The notes: generated by a model not told the origin, from the sequence alone. A stretch of DNA of 64,000 bases from Timonella sp031979385 (GCA_031979385.1 DALZEF010000004.1:1-64000), one strand, 5' to 3'. Positions 24,881 to 33,059 are shown, numbered from the stretch's first letter. A program made the numbers and translations.

Positions 24881-26641
24881 TCATACTCCGATCGAAGAGG
24901 GTAGCTGCTGGTGAGCTGGAGAAAGATGCGCACGCATCAGGTCGATAAGTTCGTAGGCGTTGTCGACGGCCGCGGTAGCTAGCCCCGAGGAAACAGCCAC
25001 ATTGATGTCACTGGTGCCGGTTGTGCCTCCGGCGATGATGATTCGGTGTGGGATGCCAACTGCACGAGCCCCGGCCGCATCGTTCTCGGGCTTGTCGCCG
25101 AGGAACCACGCGTGTGCGGCGTGGACGCCAGCAACCTTGAGTGCTTCGTGGAAGATGGATGGGTCTGGTTTTCTGAAGCCCTGCTCGTTGGAACAGACGT
25201 AGGCGCCGATGTACTGGTCAACTCCGAGTCGGGCGCATGATTCACGCACGGACCGCCCGCTGATCGTGTTTGATACGACAACGATTCGGATGCCCGTCAG
25301 CGTGCAGTATTCAAACAGTTCAGAGATTCCGGGACGCAGGGTTCTACGGCTTTTTGCGAGCCCAAACCGGTACATGAGGTTTTCGGATTCGGCGGCGAGC
25401 AGGGTTTGTGCCCGCTCCGGTAGGTCCTGGCCAAACATGCCGCGCCAGAACTCTAGTGCCGAGAGTTCTTGATACGGGAGTTGGGTTGTGTCACGGTGTT
25501 CACGCAGGTGAACCTTGTGTTCCTTGTGGCGTTGGCGTGCGGCCCGGATGAGCTCGCGGACGCGTTCCGCGGAGAACGGTTCGGCTGGCGTGTCAAGGAG
25601 TCGCGCGAGGAACTCAACAAAATCGGTCATCGCTTGTTCGTCATAGGCTGACGTCGCGATGACTCCGCCGTGGTCGATGAGCAGCGCGGGCGCATACGAT
25701 TCAGCGTTGATTGCGTCTATTGGCGACGATCCGGTTGCGTCGCGTGGTGACGTCACGGATGCATTCGCTTCAGTAGCTGCTGCGGCTGTAGCCGCAGCCG
25801 TTGCCGCAGCCCCGGCGTCCGCCGTAGCCGTCGCCGCAGGCAGCGGCGAACGCGACAACGCACTAGCGTTAGCCGCTTGCAAAGCTTCCAACAGCCCTTC
25901 AGGAGTTGGGTACACCGCGTCCGCTTGCTCAGCCACCGCAAAAGGCGGCGTCGTGGTGTGCTGGGAGGCGGTCAAAATAACCGCGCCGACACCGGCTCGT
26001 CGGCCAGCAACAACATCCCGGTCCTGGGTATCCCCGACATACCAGCACTCAGCGGGCGTGAACCCGAGAGCCTGCGCGGCAACCTCGATCATGCCGGGGT
26101 GCGGCTTACGGATCCCAACCTCGTCGCTGTAAACCTGCACGCCAAACGGCTCATACAGGCCGTGCGTCTCAAGAATGGCCCGATGGTTGCGGCCAGAGTG
26201 CGCGTTACTGACAATGCCCAACGCAATACCGTTCTCAACGCAGTAGGCGATGATTTCGCGGATGCCGGGGCGGAGATCGTGATCCGAAAGCGTCGTGTGC
26301 ATCTCGGCAAGAACCTCACTAGCCTCAGCTACGAGGATGGCCCGCGCCTGCTCGGGAAGGTCAGAAGCCAAGAAGTCCCCAACGACTTCCCGGTGCGTCA
26401 TCTCGCGTGGGGTGCGCCGCCGACTCGATGAATGCTTCCAATGCTTGAGCCCGCTCAATCCCGCGTCAAGGGAACGACGAATCACAGAATGCTCAACAAA
26501 CATCCCCAAACGTGCGAGACGTTCAAACAGGAGGTGGGTGAACTCGTCGCGGCCGGTTGGACGCTTTGACGTTTGGAAGATGACACCACCGAAGTCGAGC
26601 AGGAGCGCTCGCGGTGGGGTGGTGAGGTTGTGGCGGTGCAA
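24881..26641 (-). CDS. Tandem HAD-superfamily hydrolase
   Basis: About 586 aa with two HAD domains. Domain 1 (start LLLDFGGVIF; IVSNAHSG; RKPHPGMIEVAAQALG; YVGDTQDRDV) and domain 2 (LLIDHGGVI; VVSNTISG; RKPDPSIFHEALKVAG; FLGDKPENDA) each keep the nucleophile Asp, the Ser, the RKP Lys and the acidic motif IV. In motif I the usual second Asp is Gly (DFGG, DHGG), as in many haloacid-type and soluble-epoxide-hydrolase N-terminal phosphatases. An Ala/Thr-rich linker joins them. The TTG start at 26641 has AGGAG at 8 bases and is preferred to the TTG at 26686. First gene of the ECF operon, so it probably acts on the imported compound or its phosphate. Confidence 0.85.
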   Translation of the reverse strand: MHRHNLTTPPRALLLDFGGVIFQTSKRPTGRDEFTHLLFERLARLGMFVEHSVIRRSLDAGLSGLKHWKHSSSRRRTPREMTHREVVGDFLASDLPEQARAILVAEASEVLAEMHTTLSDHDLRPGIREIIAYCVENGIALGIVSNAHSGRNHRAILETHGLYEPFGVQVYSDEVGIRKPHPGMIEVAAQALGFTPAECWYVGDTQDRDVVAGRRAGVGAVILTASQHTTTPPFAVAEQADAVYPTPEGLLEALQAANASALSRSPLPAATATADAGAAATAAATAAAATEANASVTSPRDATGSSPIDAINAESYAPALLIDHGGVIATSAYDEQAMTDFVEFLARLLDTPAEPFSAERVRELIRAARQRHKEHKVHLREHRDTTQLPYQELSALEFWRGMFGQDLPERAQTLLAAESENLMYRFGLAKSRRTLRPGISELFEYCTLTGIRIVVVSNTISGRSVRESCARLGVDQYIGAYVCSNEQGFRKPDPSIFHEALKVAGVHAAHAWFLGDKPENDAAGARAVGIPHRIIIAGGTTGTSDINVAVSSGLATAAVDNAYELIDLMRAHLSPAHQQLPSSIGV

Positions 26642-26724
26642 AGGGGACTCTCCTACTGGCTCGGGTTGTGCTTTGAGCGTAGGCAAGCGAACTAGCGGCT
26701 ATCTGGCGGGTAAGTAAACATCTT

Positions 26725-26760
26725 TGGAACGTTCCATCTGGAACTGTTTGGAACGCTCCA
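26725..26760. promoter_or_regulatory. Two LacI-type operators between the HAD-ECF operon and its regulator
   Basis: TGGAACGTTCCA (26725-26736, perfect palindrome) and TGGAACGCTCCA (26749-26760, one mismatch) lie 24 bases apart centre to centre, with a further TGGAAC half site between. Spacing of about two helical turns would let dimers bind the same face. The central CG and 12-14 base symmetry fit the LacI family. They should control the divergent ECF operon and the regulator itself. Confidence 0.72.
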
Positions 26761-26781
26761 CATGCTGATATGACTTGAGTT

Positions 26782-27765
26782 GTGAACCCTCGTTTAAGTC
26801 GCAGGCCAACGCTGTACGATGTGGCCGCAGAAGCTGGTGTATCGAAGTCGCTTGTCTCCCTTGCCGTGCGTGGTGAGCCCGGAGTTAGTGATGAATCGCG
26901 GATGCGAATCCTTGATGCCGCCGATCGCCTTGGCTATCACACCAACTCGTGGGCGAGGTCTTTGGTGAAGGGCCGGAGCCAGATGATTGGCGTGCTCACC
27001 GGTGATTTGCACGGGTATTACACCGACATTGTGCGCAGTATCGAGGACGCTGCAGCGGAGCAGGGGATCGGTGTTTTGCTTGCGGCTGGTTGGCGGCAGC
27101 GTGAGCGGCTTTCCCGGCAGGTTGAGCGGCTGCTTGCGTTGGGGATCGACGGGTTGGTCGTGATTTCTGGTCAGGCGGATGCGGCGGTTCTTGAGCCAGC
27201 GGTTGGCAGGATTCCGATTGTGGTGGTGGGGAAGCCTGCGGATTTGCCGGACACTGTCTCGCAGGTCTGCAACGATGACCAGGTGGGCGCACGTACGGCT
27301 GTGCACTATCTTGCGTCTTTGGGGCATCGCCGGATTGCGCATGTTGCGGGGTCGCAGCGGCGTTCTTCGGTTGAACGCCGGGCTTCATATGAGTGCACGA
27401 TGGTCGAGTTGGGTTTGGCGGATTATGTTCTGGTTGCGACCGAGCCGGAGGAGTTGCAACTGCATGGCGCTGATGCGCCTACCGCCGTGTTCTGCAGTAA
27501 TGATCGGATCGCTGCTGCCGCGTTTGGGGTGGCAGTTGACGCCGGGTTGCGTGTTCCAGGTGAGCTCAGCGTGGTTGGGTATGACAATACTGAGTTGTCG
27601 ACGTGGTTACGGCCTACCTTGACGACGATTGACCAGCCGCGAGGCCAGATGGGCGCGTTGGCGGTGGCTACTTTGCTTGAGTTGTTGGATGGTGGCAGGC
27701 CGCGGAGCACGGTGTTGGCTCCACAGTTGGTGGTTCGGGCGTCGTCAGGGCCGCCGCAGCGTTAG
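26782..27765 (+). CDS. LacI-family regulator of the HAD-ECF operon
   Basis: 327 aa. The N-terminal HTH TLYDVAAEAGVSKSLVSLAVRGEPGVSDESR with hinge YHTNSWARSLVKGRS precedes a periplasmic-binding-like domain with NDDQVGARTAVHYLASLGHRRIAHVAG and SVVGYDNTELS. It starts at a GTG 21 bases after the second operator, with only a weak ribosome site. The ligand is unknown; such domains bind sugars, nucleosides or similar small molecules. Confidence 0.88.
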   Translation: MNPRLSRRPTLYDVAAEAGVSKSLVSLAVRGEPGVSDESRMRILDAADRLGYHTNSWARSLVKGRSQMIGVLTGDLHGYYTDIVRSIEDAAAEQGIGVLLAAGWRQRERLSRQVERLLALGIDGLVVISGQADAAVLEPAVGRIPIVVVGKPADLPDTVSQVCNDDQVGARTAVHYLASLGHRRIAHVAGSQRRSSVERRASYECTMVELGLADYVLVATEPEELQLHGADAPTAVFCSNDRIAAAAFGVAVDAGLRVPGELSVVGYDNTELSTWLRPTLTTIDQPRGQMGALAVATLLELLDGGRPRSTVLAPQLVVRASSGPPQR

Positions 27766-27794
27766 CGCTGGTTCTCGGCCCGCCGCTTGGTTTC

Positions 27795-27880
27795 GCTGTT
27801 GCGGTTGTGTCGGCGGTGTTGCCATATTTGTTGGCAACATTGCGGACGAGACCGCAACATCGGTGGGCGGGTTACGGCAG
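27795..27880. repeat. 86-bp hairpin repeat, copy A
   Basis: It starts gctgttgcgg and ends gttacggcag. It is an imperfect palindrome: gttgcggt...ttgcca against ttggcaac...accgcaac. Copy B, in the same orientation and of the same length, is at 29774-29859. On the minus strand both follow the 3' end of a gene (nucleotidyltransferase-methyltransferase fusion here, nrtR at copy B) and could serve as terminators or be REP-like elements. Confidence 0.75.
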
Positions 27881-27884
27881 TGCT

Positions 27885-27936
27885 TGTTCATTTTTTGTCA
27901 TGCTCAAGATTTTCTGAACATGACAAAAAATGAACA
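27885..27936. repeat. Perfect 18-base inverted repeat between convergent genes
   Basis: The arms at 27885-27902 (tgttcattttttgtcatg) and 27919-27936 match perfectly around a 16-base spacer. The T-run lies inside the arms rather than after them, unlike a normal intrinsic terminator. It sits 34 bases after the stop of the fusion gene. It may be a bidirectional terminator or a protein-binding palindrome. Confidence 0.7.
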
Positions 27937-27970
27937 CTCTACGCGGGATGTGGTCGAGAGGTGCTTGGGG

Positions 27971-29743
27971 CTAGGCGTGGGGTTTTTCGGCGACGAGTAG
28001 CACGTTCGTCCAAGACCAGTCGTCTGGAACGAGATCATCCGCAAACGCTGAGCCAGCGTCCGAAGCATCAAAACGTCGGAACACCTGCGCCGCAGGGTCG
28101 AATCGGTTCTCGATCAGCCACGGGTTTTGGATGGGCCGTGAATCAGTGGTGCACACGAATCCGTGCCGCTCCAACAGCGACGTCCACTCGCTCGGCGAGA
28201 AGAAGCAGAACCGTTCGTGTGCCTCGGACAACCACGAATCTACGTAGTCTTTCTTGGCGAGGAAGTCGTACAGATCAGCACGCCGTAGCTCCACAAGATC
28301 GGAGCCAACAAAAGAGTTAGTATCCCCAAGAGCACCAGCATCAAAAGCGCCAGAACCTTCCGCACGCTCGGGCCCGGAAACAGCCACGGACCTGTACGTC
28401 ATCCCGTCACCCTCGGCCCGCCGGAAGTCGTGGACAAACCGCTCGAACCTTGCCCGAGTGTTCACACGTGCCAACTCGGAAACCTCCGCCAGCCCAGACG
28501 CCGAGTCGCCATCTGCCGTGTTGAACCGTGCAAGCACCAGTTCGTCGCCGTAGTCAGGTCCGACTACGTCGTAGTTGATCCACACGCCACCGGGCCGCAG
28601 CATCGAGTACACGTGGGCACAAAACTCCTCAAGCGCCTCGCGGCCCAAATACGATTCGATCTCGTGCGTCAATGCCATCGTGATCACGGTGTCGAGCGAG
28701 TTCGGCTCGAACAGTTGCGTTTGCAGGATGTTGCGCTGGTGGAAGAACACGTTGGCGTCGCCAAACTCGCCGTTCGAGGCACGTTGTAGGCAGATCTCGT
28801 ACAGCGGCCGCGCAACCTCAACGCCGTAGAAGTCGGACTCGAACAGTTCGGGCCGTTCGCTCAGCAACTTGATGGTCTGACCGGTCGCACACCCCACGTC
28901 AACGATTCGCCCGGGCCGCACGAGGTGTGCAAACTCGCCGACCTTGCGCCATGCGTTGTCCTCGAACGCCGCACGGTAGGTCGCGTAGTCCCTGGTCACG
29001 GTGATGTCACCGTCATCGGAGTCGATGAGCGGATCGCCGTACACCTGCGCGATCACATCGGCCAGCCCGTACCGGCGGTAATACTCAAACGCCACGGGGT
29101 GCATCGCTTCAGCCACATCTGGATGCTCGATCCCGTTTTCAATAAGCTTTTCGACGATTTCCCAGGGCCTCTCCGCATCTCGCCGTGCCGTTTCGGCCGA
29201 CTGGGCAAAGCGTTGGTCACCTTCCCCCACCGGCCTAGTCGCGTGTAACGCGCCCAGCCCAGCCACCTGCGAAGGGGCGGCGGAGGGAGAAGACGAGGGC
29301 TCGTCGGCAATGGACAATGCACCCAACTCAACGGTGTCGATGCTGAATCCGAGGCGTTCGTAGTCGGCGATGACTGCGGGCGTCGAGCACGCGACGAGCG
29401 TGTTGTCCGAGGTCATCGTGACTGTGCCGCCGGTTTGGGTGCGGATTTCCTCGATGACGTAGTGCGCGAAATCGGGCTTGGGCTGGCGGTTCGCGATGAG
29501 GAACGTGAGCGATGGGAGGGCTTCGGCTGCTGCGACCGCTTCGATGAGGCCGAGCCTGCGAGTTCCGGGGATGGGGTTGCGCTGGGTGCCGCCGTGGTTG
29601 GCGCTGGTGATGGCCCAGACGACTGCGCTGCCGGGATGCTTGGCGACGAGTCGGCGCAGGTGGTGGACCTGGAATGCGGTCACGAGGTGGTGGCGTCCAG
29701 GGAAGAGGATGTACCGGATTGGGCTAGTCAGTGCGGTGCTCAT
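27971..29743 (-). CDS. NadM-like nucleotidyltransferase fused to a SAM methyltransferase
   Basis: 590 aa. Residues ~8-140 resemble a nicotinamide-mononucleotide adenylyltransferase fold (YILFPGRHHLVTAFQVHHLRRL, then NPIPGTRRLGLIEAVA), but the catalytic HxGH is replaced by QVHH, so activity is doubtful. Residues ~240-440 are a class I methyltransferase: RIVDVGCATGQTIKLL (SAM motif I), FYGVEVARPLYE, LDTVITMALTHEIESYL and MLRPGGVWINYD. The last ~130 residues continue as a helical region with a TSLLERHGF segment. It lies downstream of nrtR on the same strand, separated by repeat B. Confidence 0.75.
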   Translation of the reverse strand: MSTALTSPIRYILFPGRHHLVTAFQVHHLRRLVAKHPGSAVVWAITSANHGGTQRNPIPGTRRLGLIEAVAAAEALPSLTFLIANRQPKPDFAHYVIEEIRTQTGGTVTMTSDNTLVACSTPAVIADYERLGFSIDTVELGALSIADEPSSSPSAAPSQVAGLGALHATRPVGEGDQRFAQSAETARRDAERPWEIVEKLIENGIEHPDVAEAMHPVAFEYYRRYGLADVIAQVYGDPLIDSDDGDITVTRDYATYRAAFEDNAWRKVGEFAHLVRPGRIVDVGCATGQTIKLLSERPELFESDFYGVEVARPLYEICLQRASNGEFGDANVFFHQRNILQTQLFEPNSLDTVITMALTHEIESYLGREALEEFCAHVYSMLRPGGVWINYDVVGPDYGDELVLARFNTADGDSASGLAEVSELARVNTRARFERFVHDFRRAEGDGMTYRSVAVSGPERAEGSGAFDAGALGDTNSFVGSDLVELRRADLYDFLAKKDYVDSWLSEAHERFCFFSPSEWTSLLERHGFVCTTDSRPIQNPWLIENRFDPAAQVFRRFDASDAGSAFADDLVPDDWSWTNVLLVAEKPHA

Positions 29744-29773
29744 GAGGTTCCAAAGCGGGTGAGTGGTGGTTTT

Positions 29774-29859
29774 GCTGTTGCGGCTGCGTCGGCGGTGTTG
29801 CCAGTAATTTTGGGGACATTGCCGACGCTACCGCAACACCGGTGGGCGGGTTACGGCAG
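29774..29859. repeat. 86-bp hairpin repeat, copy B
   Basis: It is about 80 % identical by eye to copy A (27795-27880), in the same orientation, with the same outer stem gttgcgg...ccgcaac and the same terminal cggtgggcgggttacggcag. Its right end includes the stop codon of nrtR. The two copies bracket the nucleotidyltransferase-methyltransferase gene. Confidence 0.75.
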
Positions 29860-30531
29860 GTCTGGGTCGCGCATGATTGGCGGGTGGAGTGAGAGCGCGT
29901 CTCCGGCGCGGTAGAGCGTGGCGGGGCGGCCGCGGCCGCCTGCGCGCACGCCGTCTTCGACGACGAACCCGGGGGAGCCGAGGACTTTGCGGGAGAAGTT
30001 TCGGGCATCGAGCGGGATGCCCCATGCGGCTTCGTAGACGCTGCGTAGTTCGGCCATCGTGAATGGGGGCGGGCAGAATCGGGTGGCGATTGTGGTGTAT
30101 TCGAGCTTGGCTTTGGCGCGTTCGAGGCCGACGGCGGTGATGGTGTCGTGGTCGAACGCGAGTGGGGGGAGTTGGTCGATGGGATGCCAGCGCGCGCCTG
30201 AGGCGTCTGATCCGGCTTGGAGTGCACCCAACTCTGCGGCAAGCACGAGGTAGGCGACGGACACGACGCGTCCGCGCGGGTCTCGGTCCACGTCTCCGAA
30301 CGTGGCGAGTTGTTCGAGGTGGGAGGCGCTTAGGTCGAGACCAGTCTCCTCTTTGAGTTCGCGCAGCGCCGCGTCGAACACGGATTCATCGTTGAGGACG
30401 AACCCACCGGGGAGTGCGGGGCTGCCTTTGAATGGTGGGATTCCGCGGTCCACGAGAGCGAGGTTGAGGGCACCATCAATGATCGTGAGCACCACGAGGT
30501 CCACGGCGACTGCCATCTGGGGGAGTTTCAC
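29851..30531 (-). CDS. nrtR: NrtR-type Nudix-winged-helix regulator
   Basis: 226 aa. An N-terminal Nudix domain with box GGFVLNDESVFDAALRELKEETGL keeps all Nudix residues. It is followed by a C-terminal winged helix (FTMAELRSVYEAAWG, RNFSRKVLGSPGF, GRPATLYRA) as in NrtR and related regulators that sense ADP-ribose and control NAD synthesis. Since the Nudix box is intact, the protein may also hydrolyse its ligand. It is divergent from the SPFH operon, with two matching boxes in between. Confidence 0.88.
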   Translation of the reverse strand: MKLPQMAVAVDLVVLTIIDGALNLALVDRGIPPFKGSPALPGGFVLNDESVFDAALRELKEETGLDLSASHLEQLATFGDVDRDPRGRVVSVAYLVLAAELGALQAGSDASGARWHPIDQLPPLAFDHDTITAVGLERAKAKLEYTTIATRFCPPPFTMAELRSVYEAAWGIPLDARNFSRKVLGSPGFVVEDGVRAGGRGRPATLYRAGDALSLHPPIMRDPDLP

Positions 30532-30544
30532 TCTCCAACATTAT

Positions 30545-30591
30545 CGTCATATTGACAAAATATCTATCTGCTGTTTATTGTCGAAGTGACA
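30545..30591. promoter_or_regulatory. Two similar inverted repeats in the nrtR-SPFH divergent promoter
   Basis: CGTCATATTGACA (30545-30557) and TGTCGAAGTGACA (30579-30591) share the form (T/C)GTC-N5-GACA with centres 34 bases apart. The segment is AT-rich. They are the natural candidates for NrtR operators acting on both directions. Neither copy has been tested, and only the second is a full palindrome. Confidence 0.6.
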
Positions 30592-30622
30592 TAAAAAAGA
30601 CTCGGCTTCCGAGGAGGACGCA

Positions 30623-31639
30623 ATGACCACCATCCGGCACTTCCCATTCGCTGCCCACGCAACATCCACCGCCACCCGATTCCTCATCCATGGACGCCGG
30701 GGTCGACTCATCCCGCGTGGCGCCGGAGCGTCGTTCTGGTTCAACCCGCTCGGGGCCACAATCTCTGAGGTTCCAGTCGAAGACCTTGAATTCGGTGCGA
30801 TCTTCCCGGCTATGACCGCAGACCGCCAAGAAGTCAGTGTGCAGACCGCACTGACCGTGCGGATCGTTGACCCAGAGGCTGCCGCCCGGCGCATGGACTT
30901 CTCCGTGAACCTCGGCAAGGGCGAATGGACGAGCCGTCCGCTCCAGATCCTGCACGACCGCATTGTTGAGTTGGCTAGGCAATATGCAGCCCAAGCAGCG
31001 GGTGCCCTCACACTCGAAGCGCTACTGGCGGACGGGCTCGTCATCATGCGCGACGCAATCTCGCGCGGTCTGGCCGAAGAAACCCACCTCGCCGAAGCGG
31101 GCATCCTCGTTGCCGGAATCAGCGTGGTGGCAGTGCGACCCGATGACGAAATCGAACGTGCGCTACAAAACAAGGTGCGCGAGGCAATCCAAGCCGAATC
31201 CGACCGCGCCACCTACGACCGTCGCGCCCAAGCAGTGGATCGTGAGCGCGCGATCAAGGAAAACGAGCTCAACAACCGGACCGAGCTCGCCCGCCGTGAG
31301 GCCGAACTCGTTGAACTCGCCGGAGCCAACGATCGTCGTCGTACAGAGCAAGAACTCGAACGCGATGAACTGCGTGCCCGCGCGACCGTCGAAAACAGCA
31401 GACTCGGTGTTGACGCCCGTGTTGACGAGATCGCACGCGTAGCCGAAGCCGAGAACAGTGCATTGGCGGATCGTCTGGCCGAGTACAACGGTGCCGATCT
31501 ACCGGCGCTGCTCGCGGCAATCGCACCCGAAATTCTCACGGCGATGCCTCGCGTTGAATCCCTCACCATCACCCCCGACATGTTGGCCGGAGCCGTTCAG
31601 AAAATGATGAACAACGTACGCGAAGGTGCGGCAGCATGA
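30623..31639 (+). CDS. SPFH/band 7 domain protein
   Basis: 338 aa. The SPFH domain occupies residues ~10-180 (RGRLIPRGAGASFWFNPLGATISEVPV; TADRQEVSVQTALTVRIVDPEAAARR; GLAEETHLAEAGILVAGISVVAVRPDDEIERAL). It is followed by a long Arg/Glu-rich coiled coil (~185-285) and a short helical end. No membrane helix is evident, so membrane contact, if any, is peripheral. SPFH proteins form large rings or scaffolds. The ribosome site is GAGGAGG. It overlaps the next gene by ATGA. Confidence 0.85.
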   Translation: MTTIRHFPFAAHATSTATRFLIHGRRGRLIPRGAGASFWFNPLGATISEVPVEDLEFGAIFPAMTADRQEVSVQTALTVRIVDPEAAARRMDFSVNLGKGEWTSRPLQILHDRIVELARQYAAQAAGALTLEALLADGLVIMRDAISRGLAEETHLAEAGILVAGISVVAVRPDDEIERALQNKVREAIQAESDRATYDRRAQAVDRERAIKENELNNRTELARREAELVELAGANDRRRTEQELERDELRARATVENSRLGVDARVDEIARVAEAENSALADRLAEYNGADLPALLAAIAPEILTAMPRVESLTITPDMLAGAVQKMMNNVREGAAA

Positions 31640-32514
31640 GTGCCCCACGGCTCGTGCTCGTACACCGGCGCACCCAACTCGAAGAACTGCTCGCGGAACA
31701 CTCAACCATCGCAGCGGTCGAGTTCTTCCTCTCCACGCGGGGGCAGGATGTCGATCCGCTGGTTACCGCTGATGAGGCCCAGCAGCGGGCGCTCGCGGAA
31801 GCTGCCAATGCGGTTCCCCTGGAGTGGCGGCAGGCGGTGGTTGAGCGCTCGCAGCTCAGCCGGTTTTTGTTCGAGCCTGACGACGTTGTGGTTGTGGTCG
31901 GTCAGGATGGCTTGGTTGCGAACGTGGCTAAGTACCTTGGTGAGCAGGTGGTGCTTGGAGTGAGTCCCGGCCGTCCGGGGTTGCTGTGTGGCCACGAGGT
32001 TGCCGATGTGAAGCGGTTCCTCTCCGGTTCTGCTGAGTTCCGAGTGGGCGAGCGGCAGATGGTTGAGGTTCGGGTGGATGATGGCCAGACGCTCACCGCG
32101 CTGAACGAAATCTTTGTGGGGGACCGTTCGCACCAGTCTGCGCGATACAGCCTCGCGGTTGGCGGGCGCGGCGAGGAGCAATCCTCATCCGGCCTCATCG
32201 TTGGCACCGGTACCGGCGCGACCGGGTGGTTGGCTTCGCTCTGGATGCAGACGCGTCCCGGCTTTGAGCTTCCGACAGTGGAATCCTCCGATCTTGCCTA
32301 CTTTGTCCGCGAGGCGTGGCCGTCCCCAGTGACCGGCACCAGCTTGGTTGCCGGACTCGTAGCCCAGGACGATGAGGTGCGCGTGCGGGCCCAATCCTCG
32401 CTCGTGGCCTTTGGGGATGGAATCGAGCGCGACCACCTGCGCATCGAGTGGGGCCAGGAACTCACCCTCCGTCGCGCTTCGCGCACCCTCCACCTAATTG
32501 ACCGCTCAATGTAG
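31636..32514 (+). CDS. NAD-kinase-like protein
   Basis: 292 aa. The fold signatures of the NADK/diacylglycerol-kinase superfamily are visible: VVVVGQDGLVANVAKYL at the GGDGT position (Gly to Gln), LTALNEIFVGDR at the NE motif, and SSGLIVGTGTGATGWLAS at the TPTGSTAY position. The first motif is thus altered while the substrate-binding NE and the Gly-rich loop are kept. It may phosphorylate an NAD-like substrate or only bind it. It is translationally coupled to the SPFH gene. Confidence 0.78.
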   Translation: MSAPRLVLVHRRTQLEELLAEHSTIAAVEFFLSTRGQDVDPLVTADEAQQRALAEAANAVPLEWRQAVVERSQLSRFLFEPDDVVVVVGQDGLVANVAKYLGEQVVLGVSPGRPGLLCGHEVADVKRFLSGSAEFRVGERQMVEVRVDDGQTLTALNEIFVGDRSHQSARYSLAVGGRGEEQSSSGLIVGTGTGATGWLASLWMQTRPGFELPTVESSDLAYFVREAWPSPVTGTSLVAGLVAQDDEVRVRAQSSLVAFGDGIERDHLRIEWGQELTLRRASRTLHLIDRSM

Positions 32515-32925
32515 AGGTTCATGTAGTTTCCGGAATTCAAGAGCATGTGCAAGTTGTTCCGGGGTGAGTTCGGGTTCATATTCTGGCTTTTTGTTCCAGT
32601 CCACTCCGTGCTCTAAGAGTAGTTTTCGTACATATTGCGGAGCTGTTGAGGGTACGAGCCACAGGTTGATACCGTGCTGGTCGATTCGACGCTGTAATGC
32701 CCGTGGGAGATCACTGTAAGAACCAAGTTCAAGGCTGACCACCGGGTGGTGAGCAATCAGCGGTTGTGTGATGTCGCGATAAACATCGAGGTGATATCTG
32801 GAGTCATCCTCGTCGAGATAGATGTTTATGTCGAGGGTCTTAATGGTGCGGGGCACTAAAGCTCCAAAGGTTTGCTGCTGAAGCTTATATACGGTGATAG
32901 GTATGCCGATCCTACTGAGCTTCAC
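32506..32925 (-). CDS. Hypothetical protein, possibly nucleotidyltransferase-like
   Basis: 139 aa from a GTG with a weak ribosome site. The stretch KTLDINIYLDEDDSRYHLDVYRDI, then a VVSLELGSYSDL strand and a Trp-Leu core, suggests a small alpha/beta domain; the D-x-N-x-x-x-D-E-D order hints at a nucleotidyltransferase-type site but is not enough to assign it. The C-terminus holds ELTPEQLAHALEFRKLHEPLH. It overlaps the end of the convergent NAD-kinase-like gene by 9 bases. Confidence 0.5.
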   Translation of the reverse strand: MKLSRIGIPITVYKLQQQTFGALVPRTIKTLDINIYLDEDDSRYHLDVYRDITQPLIAHHPVVSLELGSYSDLPRALQRRIDQHGINLWLVPSTAPQYVRKLLLEHGVDWNKKPEYEPELTPEQLAHALEFRKLHEPLH

Positions 32926-32966
32926 GAATAAGTGCAGCTCTGTGCCAGGAACGTGTTGGACCTATT

Positions 32967-33024
32967 TGGTGATTTTCCGGGAACAGGGTGGTTTTTCTTG
33001 CACGTTGATCCCGGAAACTCACCA
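32967..33024 (-). terminator. Long-stem hairpin after helR
   Basis: The arms TGGTGATTTTCCGGGA (32967-32982) and TCCCGGAAACTCACCA (33009-33024) pair with one mismatch across a 26-base spacer. The hairpin lies 36-93 bases downstream of the helR stop on the minus strand and upstream of the small hypothetical gene, so it probably ends helR transcription. Confidence 0.55.
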
Positions 33025-33059
33025 GGTGGGTTGGTCCAGCAATGAAAGCGCTACGCCAA

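Noticed and set aside
24841..24933. Vitamin riboswitch before the ECF S gene
   Set aside because: The S gene follows the HAD gene directly with no leader, and the operon start has LacI-type operators instead.
30547..31581. Minus-strand frames opposite the SPFH gene
   Set aside because: Ser/Arg-rich complements of a clear SPFH and coiled-coil gene with an RBS and coupled downstream gene.
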